Below, one piece after another: positions 1-8,975 of a DNA stretch of 64,000 bases. Position 1 is the first letter of the stretch; each line of letters starts with the position of its first letter. The stretch comes from Halorubrum tebenquichense DSM 14210 (GTDB lineage Archaea > Halobacteriota > Halobacteria > Halobacteriales > Haloferacaceae): positions 249-64,248 of the forward strand of contig NZ_AOJD01000021.1 in the NCBI RefSeq assembly GCF_000337415.1, read 5' to 3'. Under the pieces are notes generated by a model. That model ran no database searches and was not told the DNA's origin. It saw only the letters and a program-made list of their open reading frames with translations. The translations under genes were made by a program, and so were the position numbers.

Positions 1-1424
1 TCCTCGTCGAAGTAGCTCACGAACTTCTCTAAGGCGGCCATCTCCTCGGCGCACGGCGACTCCAGCTCCTCCTCGACGTTCGCGATCGCGGCGTCGACGT
101 CTATCTGGGTGTCCTCCTTGTTCTCGTACATCTCGGTGACGTGGTTGAGGACCTGCTCGCGGTACTCCGCAAGCGCTTTCTCCTGATCGATCCGCGCCGC
201 GTCGAGGTTGGCCTGGCCGACCGAGGTGGGCTCGTGGCTTACGGGCTCGCCGAAGATGTCCTCCAAGTGCGCGGCCGGGTCGGTCGTCACCACGAGCGTC
301 TCGTGGCCCGCCTCGGCGAGCTTCGTCGCCGCCGTCGCGGCGACCGTGCTCTTGCCGACGCCGCCCTTCCCGGTGAAGAAGAGGTACTGCGTCTCCTCGC
401 CGGGCGTCAGCTGTTCGACGACTGCGTCGGTGTCCGCGGTCCCGTCGAAGTCGACCGTCCCGTCGGCGTCCGCGTCGGTCGCCGCGCCGACGTCGACCGT
501 CGCCTCGTCGCCGTCGTAGAGGACGCCGGCCACGTCGGCGAGCAGGTCGAGCCCCGCGATCTCGCCGGGCTGGAGCGGGTACGTCGCGGTCGCGTCGGCG
601 TCGAACTCCTCGCGGGCGCGCTCGATGACGGCCTGCTCGTCCGCGCGCTTCCCCTCGAAGAACGGGTCCTCGCACACCGACTCGGGGAGGTAGCCGTTGA
701 GGATCAACAGCTGCGACTCGATGCCGAGGTCGCCGAGGTCGCCCGCGCTGCGCTCGATCTCGTCGATCGAGGAGTCCTCGGGCTTGCCGACGAACGCGAA
801 CGAGGTGCGCTCGCCGTCCTGAAGCGCGTCGATGGCGCGCTCGTAGTCCTGCTTGCGCTCTCCCATCGACGCGGCGGGGCCGATACAGGTCGATCCGCCC
901 TTCTCCAGTTCGGCGTTCCAGTCGGAGGGGAGCTCCATCAGCCGGATGGTGTGGCCCGTCGGTGCCGTGTCGAAGACGACGACGTCGTACTCCGGGCTGT
1001 CCATGAAGTCGACGAAGTTGTCGAAGGCGGCGATCTCGTCGACGCAGGGGCTGTTGAGCTGCTCTTCGACCGTCCGGATCTCATCGTCGCCGAGCAGCTC
1101 CCGCATCGGCTCGATCGTCTCCTGGCGGTACTCCTCGGCGGCAGCGTCCGGGTCGATCTCGATCGCCGAGAGGTTCTCTATCCCGTCGATCGCGGTGACC
1201 TCGTGGCCGATCGACTGCCCGAAGATGTCCGAGAGGTTCGGTGCGGGGTCGGTCGTGACGAGGAGCGTCTCGTAGTCGTTGTCGGCGAGCCACGTCGCGG
1301 TCGCACAGCTCACCGTGCTCTTGCCGACACCGCCTTTCCCACTGAAGAAGACGAACTCTGTCTCGTCACTGCTCGGTTCGACGACCTCACGCGCGCTCGT
1401 CGCCGTTGACTGTGATTGTGCCAT
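1..1424 (-). CDS. arsA: Arsenite-translocating ATPase ArsA (3' end outside window)
   Basis: Soluble ATPase that drives arsenite/antimonite export. About 474 N-terminal residues are visible and the gene runs off the left edge. Two homologous halves each begin with a GKGGVGKST P-loop (first at residues 29-37, second about 320 residues later). The three metalloid-binding cysteines of bacterial ArsA appear to be present: SPCVDEIAAF (about Cys127), TCIGPA in half 1, and SPCAEEMAAL in half 2. The ATG at 1424 lies just after the arsD stop, so arsD and arsA form one operon read leftwards. Family assignment is secure. Whether an arsenite permease follows cannot be seen. Confidence 0.95.
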   Translation of the reverse strand, partial: MAQSQSTATSAREVVEPSSDETEFVFFSGKGGVGKSTVSCATATWLADNDYETLLVTTDPAPNLSDIFGQSIGHEVTAIDGIENLSAIEIDPDAAAEEYRQETIEPMRELLGDDEIRTVEEQLNSPCVDEIAAFDNFVDFMDSPEYDVVVFDTAPTGHTIRLMELPSDWNAELEKGGSTCIGPAASMGERKQDYERAIDALQDGERTSFAFVGKPEDSSIDEIERSAGDLGDLGIESQLLILNGYLPESVCEDPFFEGKRADEQAVIERAREEFDADATATYPLQPGEIAGLDLLADVAGVLYDGDEATVDVGAATDADADGTVDFDGTADTDAVVEQLTPGEETQYLFFTGKGGVGKSTVAATAATKLAEAGHETLVVTTDPAAHLEDIFGEPVSHEPTSVGQANLDAARIDQEKALAEYREQVLNHVTEMYENKEDTQIDVDAAIANVEEELESPCAEEMAALEKFVSYFDE

Positions 1425-1427
1425 TTA

Positions 1428-1757
1428 TTAGACCTCCTGTGGCGTCGCGCTTCCGTCGATAGCCGCGGTCAGTTCGTCGTACGAGAGGTACTCGCCCTCG
1501 GCGATGATCTGGTCATCGACGACCGTTATCGGAAGGATCGACGGACCATCCTCCTGAACGCGGTCGTAGATCCGCTGGGTTTCGAGGAACTGGTCGATGT
1601 TGTGCTGCATGTTCGCCCGATTGACCTCGAGGTCGTCGAACGCGTCTTCGAGCTGGTCAAGCGCCGCGCTGACCTCGACGAGTTCGTCATCGGGGTCGGG
1701 ACCACAGACGCCGGTGGAGCAACACATCGCTTCTTCGTACAGAGTGAGTTCGGTCAT
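1428..1757 (-). CDS. arsD: Arsenite metallochaperone ArsD
   Basis: 109-residue ArsD that hands As(III)/Sb(III) to ArsA. The vicinal pair Cys12-Cys13 and Cys18 (AMCCSTGVCG) match the metalloid-binding cysteines of E. coli ArsD. The C-terminal cysteine pairs of the bacterial protein are absent. The fold is thioredoxin-like, with the motif SILPITVVDDQIIAEGEY in the middle. The start is the ATG at 1757, immediately before the conserved MTELTLYE sequence; the reading frame extends upstream without family support. It is followed after 3 nt by arsA. Confidence 0.93.
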   Translation of the reverse strand: MTELTLYEEAMCCSTGVCGPDPDDELVEVSAALDQLEDAFDDLEVNRANMQHNIDQFLETQRIYDRVQEDGPSILPITVVDDQIIAEGEYLSYDELTAAIDGSATPQEV

Positions 1758-1854
1758 GAGTGGGTCGGATCTGCTGTCGTCTGAGCCGTCGTTCACGGGA
1801 ACGCGCATCGAGGATGCGCCGCCCGCGACCAATTCGTCTGAACGATCTCTCAAG

Positions 1855-1864
1855 TAAATATAAG
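1855..1864 (-). promoter_or_regulatory. Probable TATA box of arsDA
   Basis: On the minus strand the sequence reads CTTATATTTA, an A+T patch in otherwise GC-rich DNA about 100 nt before the arsD ATG. That implies a leader of about 70 nt. The remaining space to arsR (about 1865-2110) shows no convincing gene on either strand. Confidence 0.55.
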
Positions 1865-2113
1865 TCCTTCGGTCGGGCCGCTCGCGGCGGTCGCGCGACT
1901 GGAGGCCCGGAGCGGTCGAGCGGTACGCTCGGCCGACGAATCCGTCGACGTTCGACGATTCGGTCATTCGGAAGTCGCTCCATCCCGTTGTACCGTTCGC
2001 CCGTGACGGTTCGGCCGGAGGGTCGGCGTTCGTTCCGGTGAAGTCGGCCGCGACAGCGGCCGCGTTCGTCGCCTTCGCTCGAACGCTCCTCGCACGACGT
2101 TACAGATGAACGT

Positions 2114-2137
2114 TTTCTATATCGTCTTGTCGACAAG
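2114..2137 (+). promoter_or_regulatory. arsR-side promoter with palindromic candidate operator
   Basis: TTTCTATAT (2114-2122) is followed 3 nt later by a perfect 12-bp palindrome CTTGTCGACAAG (2126-2137), placed between the TATA box and a start site near 2145. A second weaker TATA-like patch (CTTAATCT, 2167-2174) lies 27 nt before the chosen arsR ATG. The palindrome suits a dimeric ArsR repressor. Binding is inferred. Confidence 0.5.
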
Positions 2138-2196
2138 GGTGCTCGATGAGACCGCGGTTCACAACGCTTAATCTCGTATCGGTTCAACTGTGCCGC

Positions 2197-2592
2197 ATGT
2201 CATCGACCGATCGGCTCCAGCGGTACGTGGCCGACGAGTGCGGTTCTTGTACGGATGAGGACCTCTCTAAGCGGCTCGCGGAGCTTGAGGAGCTGAACGA
2301 GAGCGTCGGCGGTTCCGACTTGGAGACCGACGTCGACCTGCTGTCGGCGCTCGCGAACGAGACGCGGTACAAGATCGTCCGCATGCTCCACGCGGCCGAC
2401 GACGACGAGCTGTGCGTCTGCGAGTTCTCGCCGCTGTTGGACGTGAGCGACAGCGCGATCAGCCACGCGCTCTCGAAGCTCACCGACGCCGGCCTCGTCA
2501 CGCGCCGGAAAGAGGGGAAGTGGCGGATGTACCGCGCCACGCCGCGCGCGAACGCCGTCCTCGTCGCGCTCGACGGCTCGCGGTCGCTCTGA
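2197..2592 (+). CDS. arsR: ArsR-family metalloid-responsive repressor
   Basis: 131-residue winged-helix repressor, divergent from arsDA. The metal-box motif ELCVCEF carries the two helix-3 cysteines typical of As(III)-sensing ArsR. Recognition-helix region SDSAISHALSKLTDAGLV and wing RRKEGKWRMYRA follow. An extra N-terminal CGSC pair (about residues 13-16) could add a third thiolate ligand. The frame is open from 2146, but the family N-terminus (short MSSTDRLQRY-type) supports ATG 2197. It probably regulates arsDA and itself. Confidence 0.92.
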   Translation: MSSTDRLQRYVADECGSCTDEDLSKRLAELEELNESVGGSDLETDVDLLSALANETRYKIVRMLHAADDDELCVCEFSPLLDVSDSAISHALSKLTDAGLVTRRKEGKWRMYRATPRANAVLVALDGSRSL

Positions 2593-2601
2593 GGTCGGTG
2601 T

Positions 2602-2946
2602 TCAGACGCCCGGGACGCCGAGCGCCGTGATTCCGAGGTCCAAGACGCCGTTCAACACGAAGATGGCGGCGAGCGCGGCGGCCCACGCGACCACGCCCAT
2701 GATCGCGGCCTTCACCCAGCCGCCCGGGTAGCGCCACTTGATGACCCACACCCACGCGACCAGCGCGACGAGCGAGCCGATCAGCGGGATCAGCGACCCG
2801 ACCGCCCAAGCGACGGCCCCGATGAGCGCCGTGACCACCGCGTGCGAGTAGTCGTCGACGTCCGCGACGACGCGGCCGCTGACGTAGATTCCCAGTCCAC
2901 CGACCAACAGCGCGACGACGAACGAGACGATCGCTCCCAGTACCAT
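2602..2946 (-). CDS. Small multi-pass membrane protein, unknown function
   Basis: 114 residues, almost entirely hydrophobic, with about four transmembrane helices: MVLGAIVSFVVALLVGG at the N-terminus, then segments around residues 40-60, 62-72 and 85-105. A short charged turn KWRYPGGW separates the second and third parts. It converges on arsR with only 9 nt between the stops. I recognise no catalytic motif and do not assign a function. The ATG at 2946 is the only start that keeps the hydrophobic N-terminus as the first segment. Confidence 0.72.
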   Translation of the reverse strand: MVLGAIVSFVVALLVGGLGIYVSGRVVADVDDYSHAVVTALIGAVAWAVGSLIPLIGSLVALVAWVWVIKWRYPGGWVKAAIMGVVAWAAALAAIFVLNGVLDLGITALGVPGV

Positions 2947-3061
2947 GCGTGTCCCCTCTCGGTTCAGGGGGATATAACGCGGGGGCAGAGTCACCGCGGG
3001 TGACACGTTGAGACGGAGCGCCCGCGCGACGGGCGTTCGGCCCCGGATCGCCCCGAGCCGG

Positions 3062-3736
3062 TCAGTACAGCAGTTCGTCGTCGTTCTCGATCATGTACAG
3101 CGACCGGGCGGCGATGTTGACCGCGTGGTCGCCGACGCGTTCGAGGTCGCGGATCGTGAGGAGAAGCCGCGAGACGTTCCGCATCGTCCCCTCCACGTCC
3201 TCGTCGTCGCGCAGTTCGTCGCGCTCGATGAGGTCGCGGACGACCAGCTCGCTCGCGGCCTCGCAGGCGGCGTCGAGGTCGTCGTCGGCCTCGGCGACGG
3301 CGTAACAGCGGTCGGGGTCCGACTCCGCGTACGCCGCCATCGCGTCCTCCAACATGTCCAGCGTGTCGTCGCCGATGCGCTGGACGTCCACGTCGGGGAA
3401 CACCTCGCGGTCCGCCCGCTTGGCGTACTCGCCGAGGTTCGTCGCGAGGTCCGCGATCCGTTCGAGGTCGGTGATGATCTTGAACGACGCCGCGATGAAC
3501 CGCAGGTCGCCGGCGACCGGCTGCTGGAGCGCGATGAGGTCGGTACACTGCCCCTCCAGTTCGAGGTAGAGGTCGTTGATCTCCGCGTCGCCGGTGATCA
3601 CTTCCTCGCCCAGTTCCTCGTCCTGCCGTTCGAGGGCGTCGAGTCCCATGCGGAGGCGCTCGGCGACCACCTCGCTCATGTAGAGGACGTCGTCGCGGAG
3701 CCCCTCCAGTTTCGTCTGGTACTGTTCGCGTGGCAT
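3062..3736 (-). CDS. phoU: PhoU-type phosphate signalling regulator
   Basis: 224-residue all-helical protein with two PhoU repeats. Each contains an acidic metal-binding helix of the pattern ExxxDxxxx: EINDLYLELEGQ and ITDLERIADLATN in repeat 1, VRDLIERDEL and IRDLERVGDHAVNIA in repeat 2. PhoU restrains Pst phosphate uptake and signalling. No pst genes are next to it here; the upstream neighbour is a divergent peptide-type binding protein. The start MPREQYQTKLE at 3736 matches the usual N-terminus. The upstream extension of the frame lacks homology and would cross the intergenic promoter region. Confidence 0.92.
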   Translation of the reverse strand: MPREQYQTKLEGLRDDVLYMSEVVAERLRMGLDALERQDEELGEEVITGDAEINDLYLELEGQCTDLIALQQPVAGDLRFIAASFKIITDLERIADLATNLGEYAKRADREVFPDVDVQRIGDDTLDMLEDAMAAYAESDPDRCYAVAEADDDLDAACEAASELVVRDLIERDELRDDEDVEGTMRNVSRLLLTIRDLERVGDHAVNIAARSLYMIENDDELLY

Positions 3737-3879
3737 CGTGTTGGCGTATCCGCCACGCCGGACGCACAAAAACACGTCGGCGACGCCGAGAAGCCAGACA
3801 GTATCTCCGGTTGTCCGGCGTACGGTCGAACGCTGCCCGTGAGTTCGGTGTCTTATACGTCGAGACGAAACGGCGGGTC

Positions 3880-5511
3880 ATGTCACGAGAGCTCGACCCG
3901 TCGCGACGGCGGGTGCTGCGCGGCGTCGCCGCCGGGGTGACGGCCGGGACCGTCGCCGGGTGTACCGGCGGCGGCTCCGACGGCACGGCCAACGGGACCG
4001 ACGGCGGAGCGGGCGGCGGCGAGCCGGTCGCCGGCGGGGAACTGGTGTACTCACAGCAGGTGTCGCCGATCGAGTTCGACCCGATCGTCGTCAACGACAT
4101 CTACTCCCAGCAGGTGTGTTCGCAGGTGTTCGAGCCGCTGTACGCCTACGACGAGAGCACGAACCCGGTCCCGCACCTCGCGCGCGGCGAGCCGACCGTC
4201 GAGCGCGACGGGACCCGGTACGTCGTCGAGCTGCGCGACGGACCGCGCTTCCAGAACGGCGACCCGGTCACCGCCGAGGACGTCCGCTACTCGCTGCTCG
4301 CGCCGGTCGAGGAGGAGACCGCGAACGCGCCGGACGTGGAGATGATAGACGCGGTCGCGGTCGTCGACGACCGGACGGTCCAGATCGACCTCCAGTACGG
4401 CTACGGGCCGTTCTACACGCTCGCGCTGACGCGGAACGTGGTACCGGAGTCGGTCCGCGAGGCGGACAAGGAGGCGTTCAACCTCGACGCGCCGGTCGGC
4501 TCGGGGCCGTTCGAGTTCGACGACTGGACCGAGGGCGAGTACGTGGACCTGGTGAAGTGGGACGACTACTGGGGCGAGTCGGAGCCGTACCTCGACCGCC
4601 TCCGATTCGAGCCCGTCGAGGAGAGCACGACGCGCGTCGTCTCCTTGGAGACCGGCGAGTCGGACGTCGCGGACGGGATCACCCCCCAGACGTGGGAGAC
4701 GGTCGAGGAAGCGGACAACATGACGCTCCAGTCGGAGCCGGGCATCTCCTACTACTACATCGCGTTCAACTGTAACGAGGGGCCGACGGCGGACCCGCAG
4801 GTCCGGGAGGCGATAGACTACGCCGTCTCGATGGACCAGGCGGTCTCGAACTTCATCGAGCCGGCCGGCGAGCGCAACTACGGTCCAGTCCCGCTTCCGG
4901 TCGCCGACTCGTGGGACTTCTCCGTCGACGAGTGGGCGGACATCGGTCACGACCGCGACGTCGACCGGGCCGCGGAGCTGCTCGCGGACGCCGGCGTGCC
5001 CAAGGACTACAACTTCCGGATCATCGTCCCCCCGGACGACCTCCGCGAGCAGATCGGCATCTCGGTCTCGAACGGACTGAACGAGGCCGGCTACGAGGCG
5101 GAGGTCCGCCGGTACGACTGGGGGACGTTCCTCGACACCTACGACACCGGCAGCGAGGACGACTACAACATGTACGCGCTCGGGTGGCTCGGCGGGCCGG
5201 ACCCGGACTCATACGTGTACAACCTGTTCCACGACGAGCAGATCGGCGCGACCAACGGGACCTACTACGAGAACGACGAGCTCATGGAGGAGATCATCGA
5301 CGCGCGCCGCGCCAGCGACATCGACGAGCGGCGCGAGCTGTACGAGTCGATCATCCCGACGGTGCTCGAAGACCGGGTCCACCTCCCGAGCTACAGCCTC
5401 CGCGTCTCCATCGGCGTCCGCGACCACGTCGACGACTTCGTCGCCCACCCGCGCTCGCAGTACAACCCGCGGGTCCTGAGCGACTACAACAACGTCTGGC
5501 TCGACCAGTAG
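3880..5511 (+). CDS. ABC transporter substrate-binding lipoprotein (family 5, peptide/nickel type)
   Basis: 543-residue extracytoplasmic solute-binding protein. The N-terminus has a twin-arginine start (SRRRVLRG, residues 8-15) and a lipobox ending at Cys28 (TVAGC), followed by a Gly/Asp/Thr-rich linker. That predicts Tat export and lipid anchoring outside the cell. The body has SBP_bac_5 signatures: LARGEPTVERDGTRYVVELR, FQNGDPVTAEDVRYSL, VGSGPFEF and an aromatic EGEYVDLVKW strand. No permease or ATPase genes of the system are adjacent, so it is an orphan in this window. A TATA-like TCTTATACGT (3851-3860) lies about 25 nt before the ATG, which decides the start. Confidence 0.93.
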   Translation: MSRELDPSRRRVLRGVAAGVTAGTVAGCTGGGSDGTANGTDGGAGGGEPVAGGELVYSQQVSPIEFDPIVVNDIYSQQVCSQVFEPLYAYDESTNPVPHLARGEPTVERDGTRYVVELRDGPRFQNGDPVTAEDVRYSLLAPVEEETANAPDVEMIDAVAVVDDRTVQIDLQYGYGPFYTLALTRNVVPESVREADKEAFNLDAPVGSGPFEFDDWTEGEYVDLVKWDDYWGESEPYLDRLRFEPVEESTTRVVSLETGESDVADGITPQTWETVEEADNMTLQSEPGISYYYIAFNCNEGPTADPQVREAIDYAVSMDQAVSNFIEPAGERNYGPVPLPVADSWDFSVDEWADIGHDRDVDRAAELLADAGVPKDYNFRIIVPPDDLREQIGISVSNGLNEAGYEAEVRRYDWGTFLDTYDTGSEDDYNMYALGWLGGPDPDSYVYNLFHDEQIGATNGTYYENDELMEEIIDARRASDIDERRELYESIIPTVLEDRVHLPSYSLRVSIGVRDHVDDFVAHPRSQYNPRVLSDYNNVWLDQ

Positions 5512-5581
5512 CGGCCCCCCGTCACCGCGCGGCGCGGACTCGGTCGAAGCGTTCAAATCCCGCCGCGACGACGGCCCGCAC

Positions 5582-5716
5582 ATGGAGAACTTGGAAGACA
5601 TCGTCCTCGACGACAACGAGGAGGCGCTCGCGCCCGCCGTGGTGATCGCGACCGTCGCGCTCCTCGCGGTGTTCGTCGTCGGCGTCCTGGTCTCGCTCGT
5701 CGGTCTCGTCGCCTGA
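5582..5716 (+). CDS. 44-residue single-span membrane peptide
   Basis: Tiny ORF MENLEDIVLDDNEEALAP followed by one hydrophobic segment of about 25 residues (AVVIATVALLAVFVVGVLV) and a TGA stop. The acidic N-terminus and single helix look like a real haloarchaeal small membrane protein, not noise. GTTCAAATCC at 5550-5559 is a plausible TATA patch about 27 nt before the ATG. It lies 70 nt after the binding-protein stop and 108 nt before the carbonic anhydrase. Function unknown. Confidence 0.62.
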   Translation: MENLEDIVLDDNEEALAPAVVIATVALLAVFVVGVLVSLVGLVA

Positions 5717-5824
5717 CCGGATCGCCGAACTCGCCGCCCGACCGTATCGCGGCTCTGACGGGGCCGAGCCGAAACCGACCGTTCCGCCCCCGACGTTTTT
5801 GACGCCCCGCGGGGTGGTGACGGT

Positions 5825-6547
5825 ATGGACCGCCGGACGCTCAGGGACCTCCTCGACCGCAACGACGACCACGTCGCTGCGCTCGCGCCCGGGGCCTTCG
5901 ACCGCCACCGCGACGGTCAGCGCCCCGGCGTGGTCTCCGTCTGCTGTTCCGACTCGCGCGTCTCGCAGGAGGGGATGTTCGCCGTCGACGAGCCGGGATT
6001 CCTCTTCACCTCCGGCGCGATCGGGAACAGCGTGAGCGCCCTCGTCGACGGCGAACGGGTCCTCGACGGGAGCGTGGCGTACCCGCTCCGACACACCGAC
6101 ACGGAGGTCCTCGCCGTGGTCGGCCACACCGGGTGCGGCGCGGTCGGCGCGGCGCTCACGGCGGCCCGAACCGGCGAGTATCCGGCCGAACCGGGCGTCC
6201 GCGCGGACGTCGAGGCGCTGGTTCCTATCGTCGAGCGCGGGCTGGACGACCCCGCCGTCGTCGGGCCGGACGCCGACGAGAGCGGCCTCGAACCGGACAG
6301 TGATGCCGGTACCTCGGTTCGCGACCGGCTCGTCGAGTACAACGTCCACGAGCAGGTGGCGTTCGCCCGCGAGTGCGAGGAGGCGGCCGACGCGACGGTG
6401 TACGGCTTCGTCTACGACCTCCACGGCGTCTACGGCGGCCGCGACGGAACCGCCTACCTCGTCAACGCCGACGGAGAGCGCGACCCGGCGGCGCTGCGCG
6501 AGCTCGTCGGCGAGGCGCGCGCGGACCACGTGGCGTCGCTGCTGTAG
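5825..6547 (+). CDS. Beta-class carbonic anhydrase
   Basis: 240-residue enzyme interconverting CO2 and bicarbonate. The beta-class zinc site is visible: CCSDSRV (Cys41, with the Asp43-Arg45 dyad) and HTGCGAV (His101, Cys104). The region after residue 115 contains an acidic insertion (GPDADESGLEPDSDAG), typical of halophilic surface loops. The C-terminal part (VYGFVYDLHGVYGG) matches the family's last strand. CGACGTTTTT at 5791-5800 is a likely TATA element about 28 nt before the ATG. It appears monocistronic. Confidence 0.93.
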   Translation: MDRRTLRDLLDRNDDHVAALAPGAFDRHRDGQRPGVVSVCCSDSRVSQEGMFAVDEPGFLFTSGAIGNSVSALVDGERVLDGSVAYPLRHTDTEVLAVVGHTGCGAVGAALTAARTGEYPAEPGVRADVEALVPIVERGLDDPAVVGPDADESGLEPDSDAGTSVRDRLVEYNVHEQVAFARECEEAADATVYGFVYDLHGVYGGRDGTAYLVNADGERDPAALRELVGEARADHVASLL

Positions 6548-6653
6548 CGCGGGGTCGCCCCGCGACATCGCGTCACGGACGCCGCCGTCGCTCCGCGGAC
6601 CGGGGTGACCGCATCCGACAACCGTTTCACCGCGACGCCCGAACGGGGTTCAA

Positions 6654-7910
6654 ATGGACCGACGCGTCCTGTTCGCGACGCTGATCCTGCTGGCCGGCGG
6701 CGCGACCGGCGTCGGCGTGGCGCTGTTCGCGTTCGTCGGCGTCGACGACGCCACCGCGGAGACCGAGGTCGTCTGGGAGTCCGAACCGGCGGCCGGCGAT
6801 GACGGTAGCGGCGCGGTGATCGCGACGGTCGACGGCGACCCGCTGCTCCTCCGACCGGCGGTCGAGAACGGCTCGCGGGTCGTCAGCGCGGCGGTCGTCG
6901 GGACCGACGAGACCGCCTGGACGGTCCCGGTCTCCGGACCGGACGCCGAGCGCGGGGGCGGCGACGACGACGCGAACGGGAGCAACGACGACCCGATCGG
7001 CGTCAGCGGACTCACCACCGGGACCCTCGGCGGCGACCCCGTCGTGGCGTTCACGACGGCTCCGGGGTCGCTCGTCGTCGTCGACGCGACCGACGGGAGC
7101 CAACGGTTTGCGGTCGACCTCGGCGGTCCCGGCGGGCTTCGACCCGCGATCGGCGACCTCACCGGCGACGGAGATCGAGAGATCGCGGCGGCCGCGACCG
7201 ACGGACGCGTCCGCGCCGTCGACCGCGAGGGCGACTCCGTCGCCGAGGCCTCGCTGTCGGGCGAGGTCACCCGCCGACCGCTCGTCGTCGAACCCGACGC
7301 CGAGGCCGGCGAACGCGGCGGCCTCGCGGTGCTGACGAGCGCCGGCGACCCGGCGACGGTCCACCTGCTCGACGAGACTGGCGAGGCGCGCTGGACGACG
7401 ACGCCGAGCGTGAACCCGCTGAGTTGGAACGCCGCGGACAGCCGCGACGGCCCCGTGCTCGCGCTCGGCGGCGCGAACGGGGACTTGGAGACCATCGAGG
7501 TCAGCGACGGGTCGAACCGCTACGAGGTCGGGCTTCAGGACCTCCCGGTCGAGGTCGGCGACGCGGATCCCGGGACGGTGTACGTCGGCGGGGCGGGAAG
7601 CGTGTGGGCCGTCGACCTCCTCGACGGCGAGGTCGTCTGGAAACAGCAGTACGGCGCGTCGACCCGGATCAACGAGCCGGGCGTGGGCGACGTCGACGGG
7701 GACGGGGAACTCGCTCCCGTGGTGGTCAACCGCGCCGGCGAGGTGCTCGCGATGACACAGCGCGGCGAGGTGATCGCCCGCGGCGGTCCAGAAGCGGTCG
7801 TCTACGCCGGGCCGCTGTTCGCCGACGTCACCGGCGACGGCGACGACGAGGTGATCGTGGTCGCCGACGACGGGACGGCGGTCGCGCTCGACACCCGATC
7901 CGACGGCTGA
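6654..7910 (+). CDS. Secreted/membrane-anchored FG-GAP/PQQ-type beta-propeller protein
   Basis: 418 residues. A short N-terminus MDRR and a hydrophobic segment (about residues 5-28) look like a signal anchor, so the rest is probably extracellular. The body is built of repeats with Asp-rich calcium-type loops of the FG-GAP kind: DLTGDGDREIAAA, DVDGDGELAPVVV and DVTGDGDDEVIVV. Propeller blades also match the PQQ-like pattern (VWAVDLLDGEVVWKQ). No catalytic residues were recognised. A role in ligand or surface binding is plausible but not shown. The neighbours give no functional hint. Confidence 0.8.
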   Translation: MDRRVLFATLILLAGGATGVGVALFAFVGVDDATAETEVVWESEPAAGDDGSGAVIATVDGDPLLLRPAVENGSRVVSAAVVGTDETAWTVPVSGPDAERGGGDDDANGSNDDPIGVSGLTTGTLGGDPVVAFTTAPGSLVVVDATDGSQRFAVDLGGPGGLRPAIGDLTGDGDREIAAAATDGRVRAVDREGDSVAEASLSGEVTRRPLVVEPDAEAGERGGLAVLTSAGDPATVHLLDETGEARWTTTPSVNPLSWNAADSRDGPVLALGGANGDLETIEVSDGSNRYEVGLQDLPVEVGDADPGTVYVGGAGSVWAVDLLDGEVVWKQQYGASTRINEPGVGDVDGDGELAPVVVNRAGEVLAMTQRGEVIARGGPEAVVYAGPLFADVTGDGDDEVIVVADDGTAVALDTRSDG

Positions 7911-8070
7911 CGCGTCGGATACTTTATAATCGCCGTACGATCAAAAATCGGCAGACAGCGGTCGCTTCGAAGAGGATATTCACCGGAAACGCGGTGTGTC
8001 GGCTGAGCGAGAGCTACGCCGGGAGGCGAGCGGTGCGTCTCGGCGAAAAAATCCGAACGCGGAACGGCGG

Positions 8071-8550
8071 TTAGTGGTCTTCGTCCTCGTACACCCACGC
8101 GGCGGTGTCGAGGTCGTAGTCGACGAGTTCCTCGTCGTCGAAGAACAGGTCGATCTCGCGCTCGTTCGCGCCCTCGTCCTCGTGGTCCGACGCGTGGATC
8201 ACGTTGTGGCCGAGGTCCAAGCCGAAGTCGCCGCGGATCGTGCCCGGGGCGGACTCGGCGGGGTCGGTCTCGCCGACCATCGCGCGGACCTGTCGGGTCG
8301 CGTCCGCGCCCTCCCACACCATCGCGAAGACGGGGCCGGAGGTGATGAACTCGACGAGGCCGTCGAAGAACGGCTTGTCCTCGTGTTCACCGTAGTGGTC
8401 TTTCGCGAGCTCCTCGTCGAGCTGGACGAACTTCCCGGCGACGAGCTTGAGCCCGCGGTCCTCGAAGCGAGAGACGATCTCGCCGATGAGTCCGCGCTGG
8501 ACGCCGTCGGGCTTGACCATCACGAAGGTCCGCTCGTCGTGGTGGCTCAC
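8071..8550 (-). CDS. ndk: Nucleoside diphosphate kinase
   Basis: 159-residue enzyme transferring the gamma phosphate between nucleotides through a phosphohistidine. Motifs: [18 protein letters not shown] at the N-terminus, and the active-site segment as [11 protein letters not shown], where the His in NVIHAS is the phosphorylated residue. The start is a GTG at 8550 that overlaps the rpl24e stop (CAGTGA) with GGAGG upstream. The ATG further up lies inside rpl24e and would add unrelated residues. It is the last gene of the rpl7ae-rps28e-rpl24e-ndk operon, an arrangement widespread in archaea. Confidence 0.97.
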   Translation of the reverse strand: MSHHDERTFVMVKPDGVQRGLIGEIVSRFEDRGLKLVAGKFVQLDEELAKDHYGEHEDKPFFDGLVEFITSGPVFAMVWEGADATRQVRAMVGETDPAESAPGTIRGDFGLDLGHNVIHASDHEDEGANEREIDLFFDDEELVDYDLDTAAWVYEDEDH

Positions 8551-8741
8551 TGGTCGTCGCCTCCCGCGCGGTTGCCTTCCTCGGTCCACTCGAGGTCGCG
8601 CGCCTCGCGGCCGAGGAGGTAGTTCTTCTCCGCCTTCGAGTCGACGAAGTGGAGGATCTGTCCGTCCTTCTTCACGAACATCGTGCCCGTGCCGGGCTCG
8701 ATCTCCTCGCCGGTGTAGTCACAGGTGCGTGTCTCGACCAT
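8547..8741 (-). CDS. rpl24e: Large-subunit ribosomal protein L24e (eL24)
   Basis: 64 residues, standard length for archaeal L24e. The N-terminus is [21 protein letters not shown], followed by [21 protein letters not shown]. Archaeal L24e is a zinc-ribbon protein, but here only one Cys (Cys7 in TRTCDYTG) is present in the usual zinc site, so metal binding is probably lost or altered. The stop overlaps the ndk GTG by 4 nt, implying translational coupling. It sits 3 nt after rps28e. Confidence 0.96.
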   Translation of the reverse strand: MVETRTCDYTGEEIEPGTGTMFVKKDGQILHFVDSKAEKNYLLGREARDLEWTEEGNRAGGDDQ

Positions 8742-8744
8742 TGG

Positions 8745-8969
8745 TTATCGACCTCCGATGGAGTCGGCGTCGCGCTGGGTCTCCCGCAGCTGGAGCACGT
8801 CGCCCAGGCGGACGGGACCCAGAACGTTCCGGGTGATGATCCGGCCCTGGTTCGATCCCTCCTGGATGCGGCACTTGACCTGCATGGCCTCGCCGTGCAT
8901 CCCGGTTTTGCCGACGACCTCGATGACCTCCGCGGTCGTCGAGTCGCCGGTGCCCTCTTCTGCGCTCAT
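8745..8969 (-). CDS. rps28e: Small-subunit ribosomal protein S28e (eS28)
   Basis: 74 residues. The OB-fold core contains [26 protein letters not shown] and the very conserved C-terminal part [27 protein letters not shown] short acidic extension ([11 protein letters not shown]) precedes the core, as often seen in haloarchaea. It is the second gene of the L7Ae operon with 6 nt to rpl7ae. Confidence 0.97.
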   Translation of the reverse strand: MSAEEGTGDSTTAEVIEVVGKTGMHGEAMQVKCRIQEGSNQGRIITRNVLGPVRLGDVLQLRETQRDADSIGGR

Positions 8970-8975
8970 GGGAGG

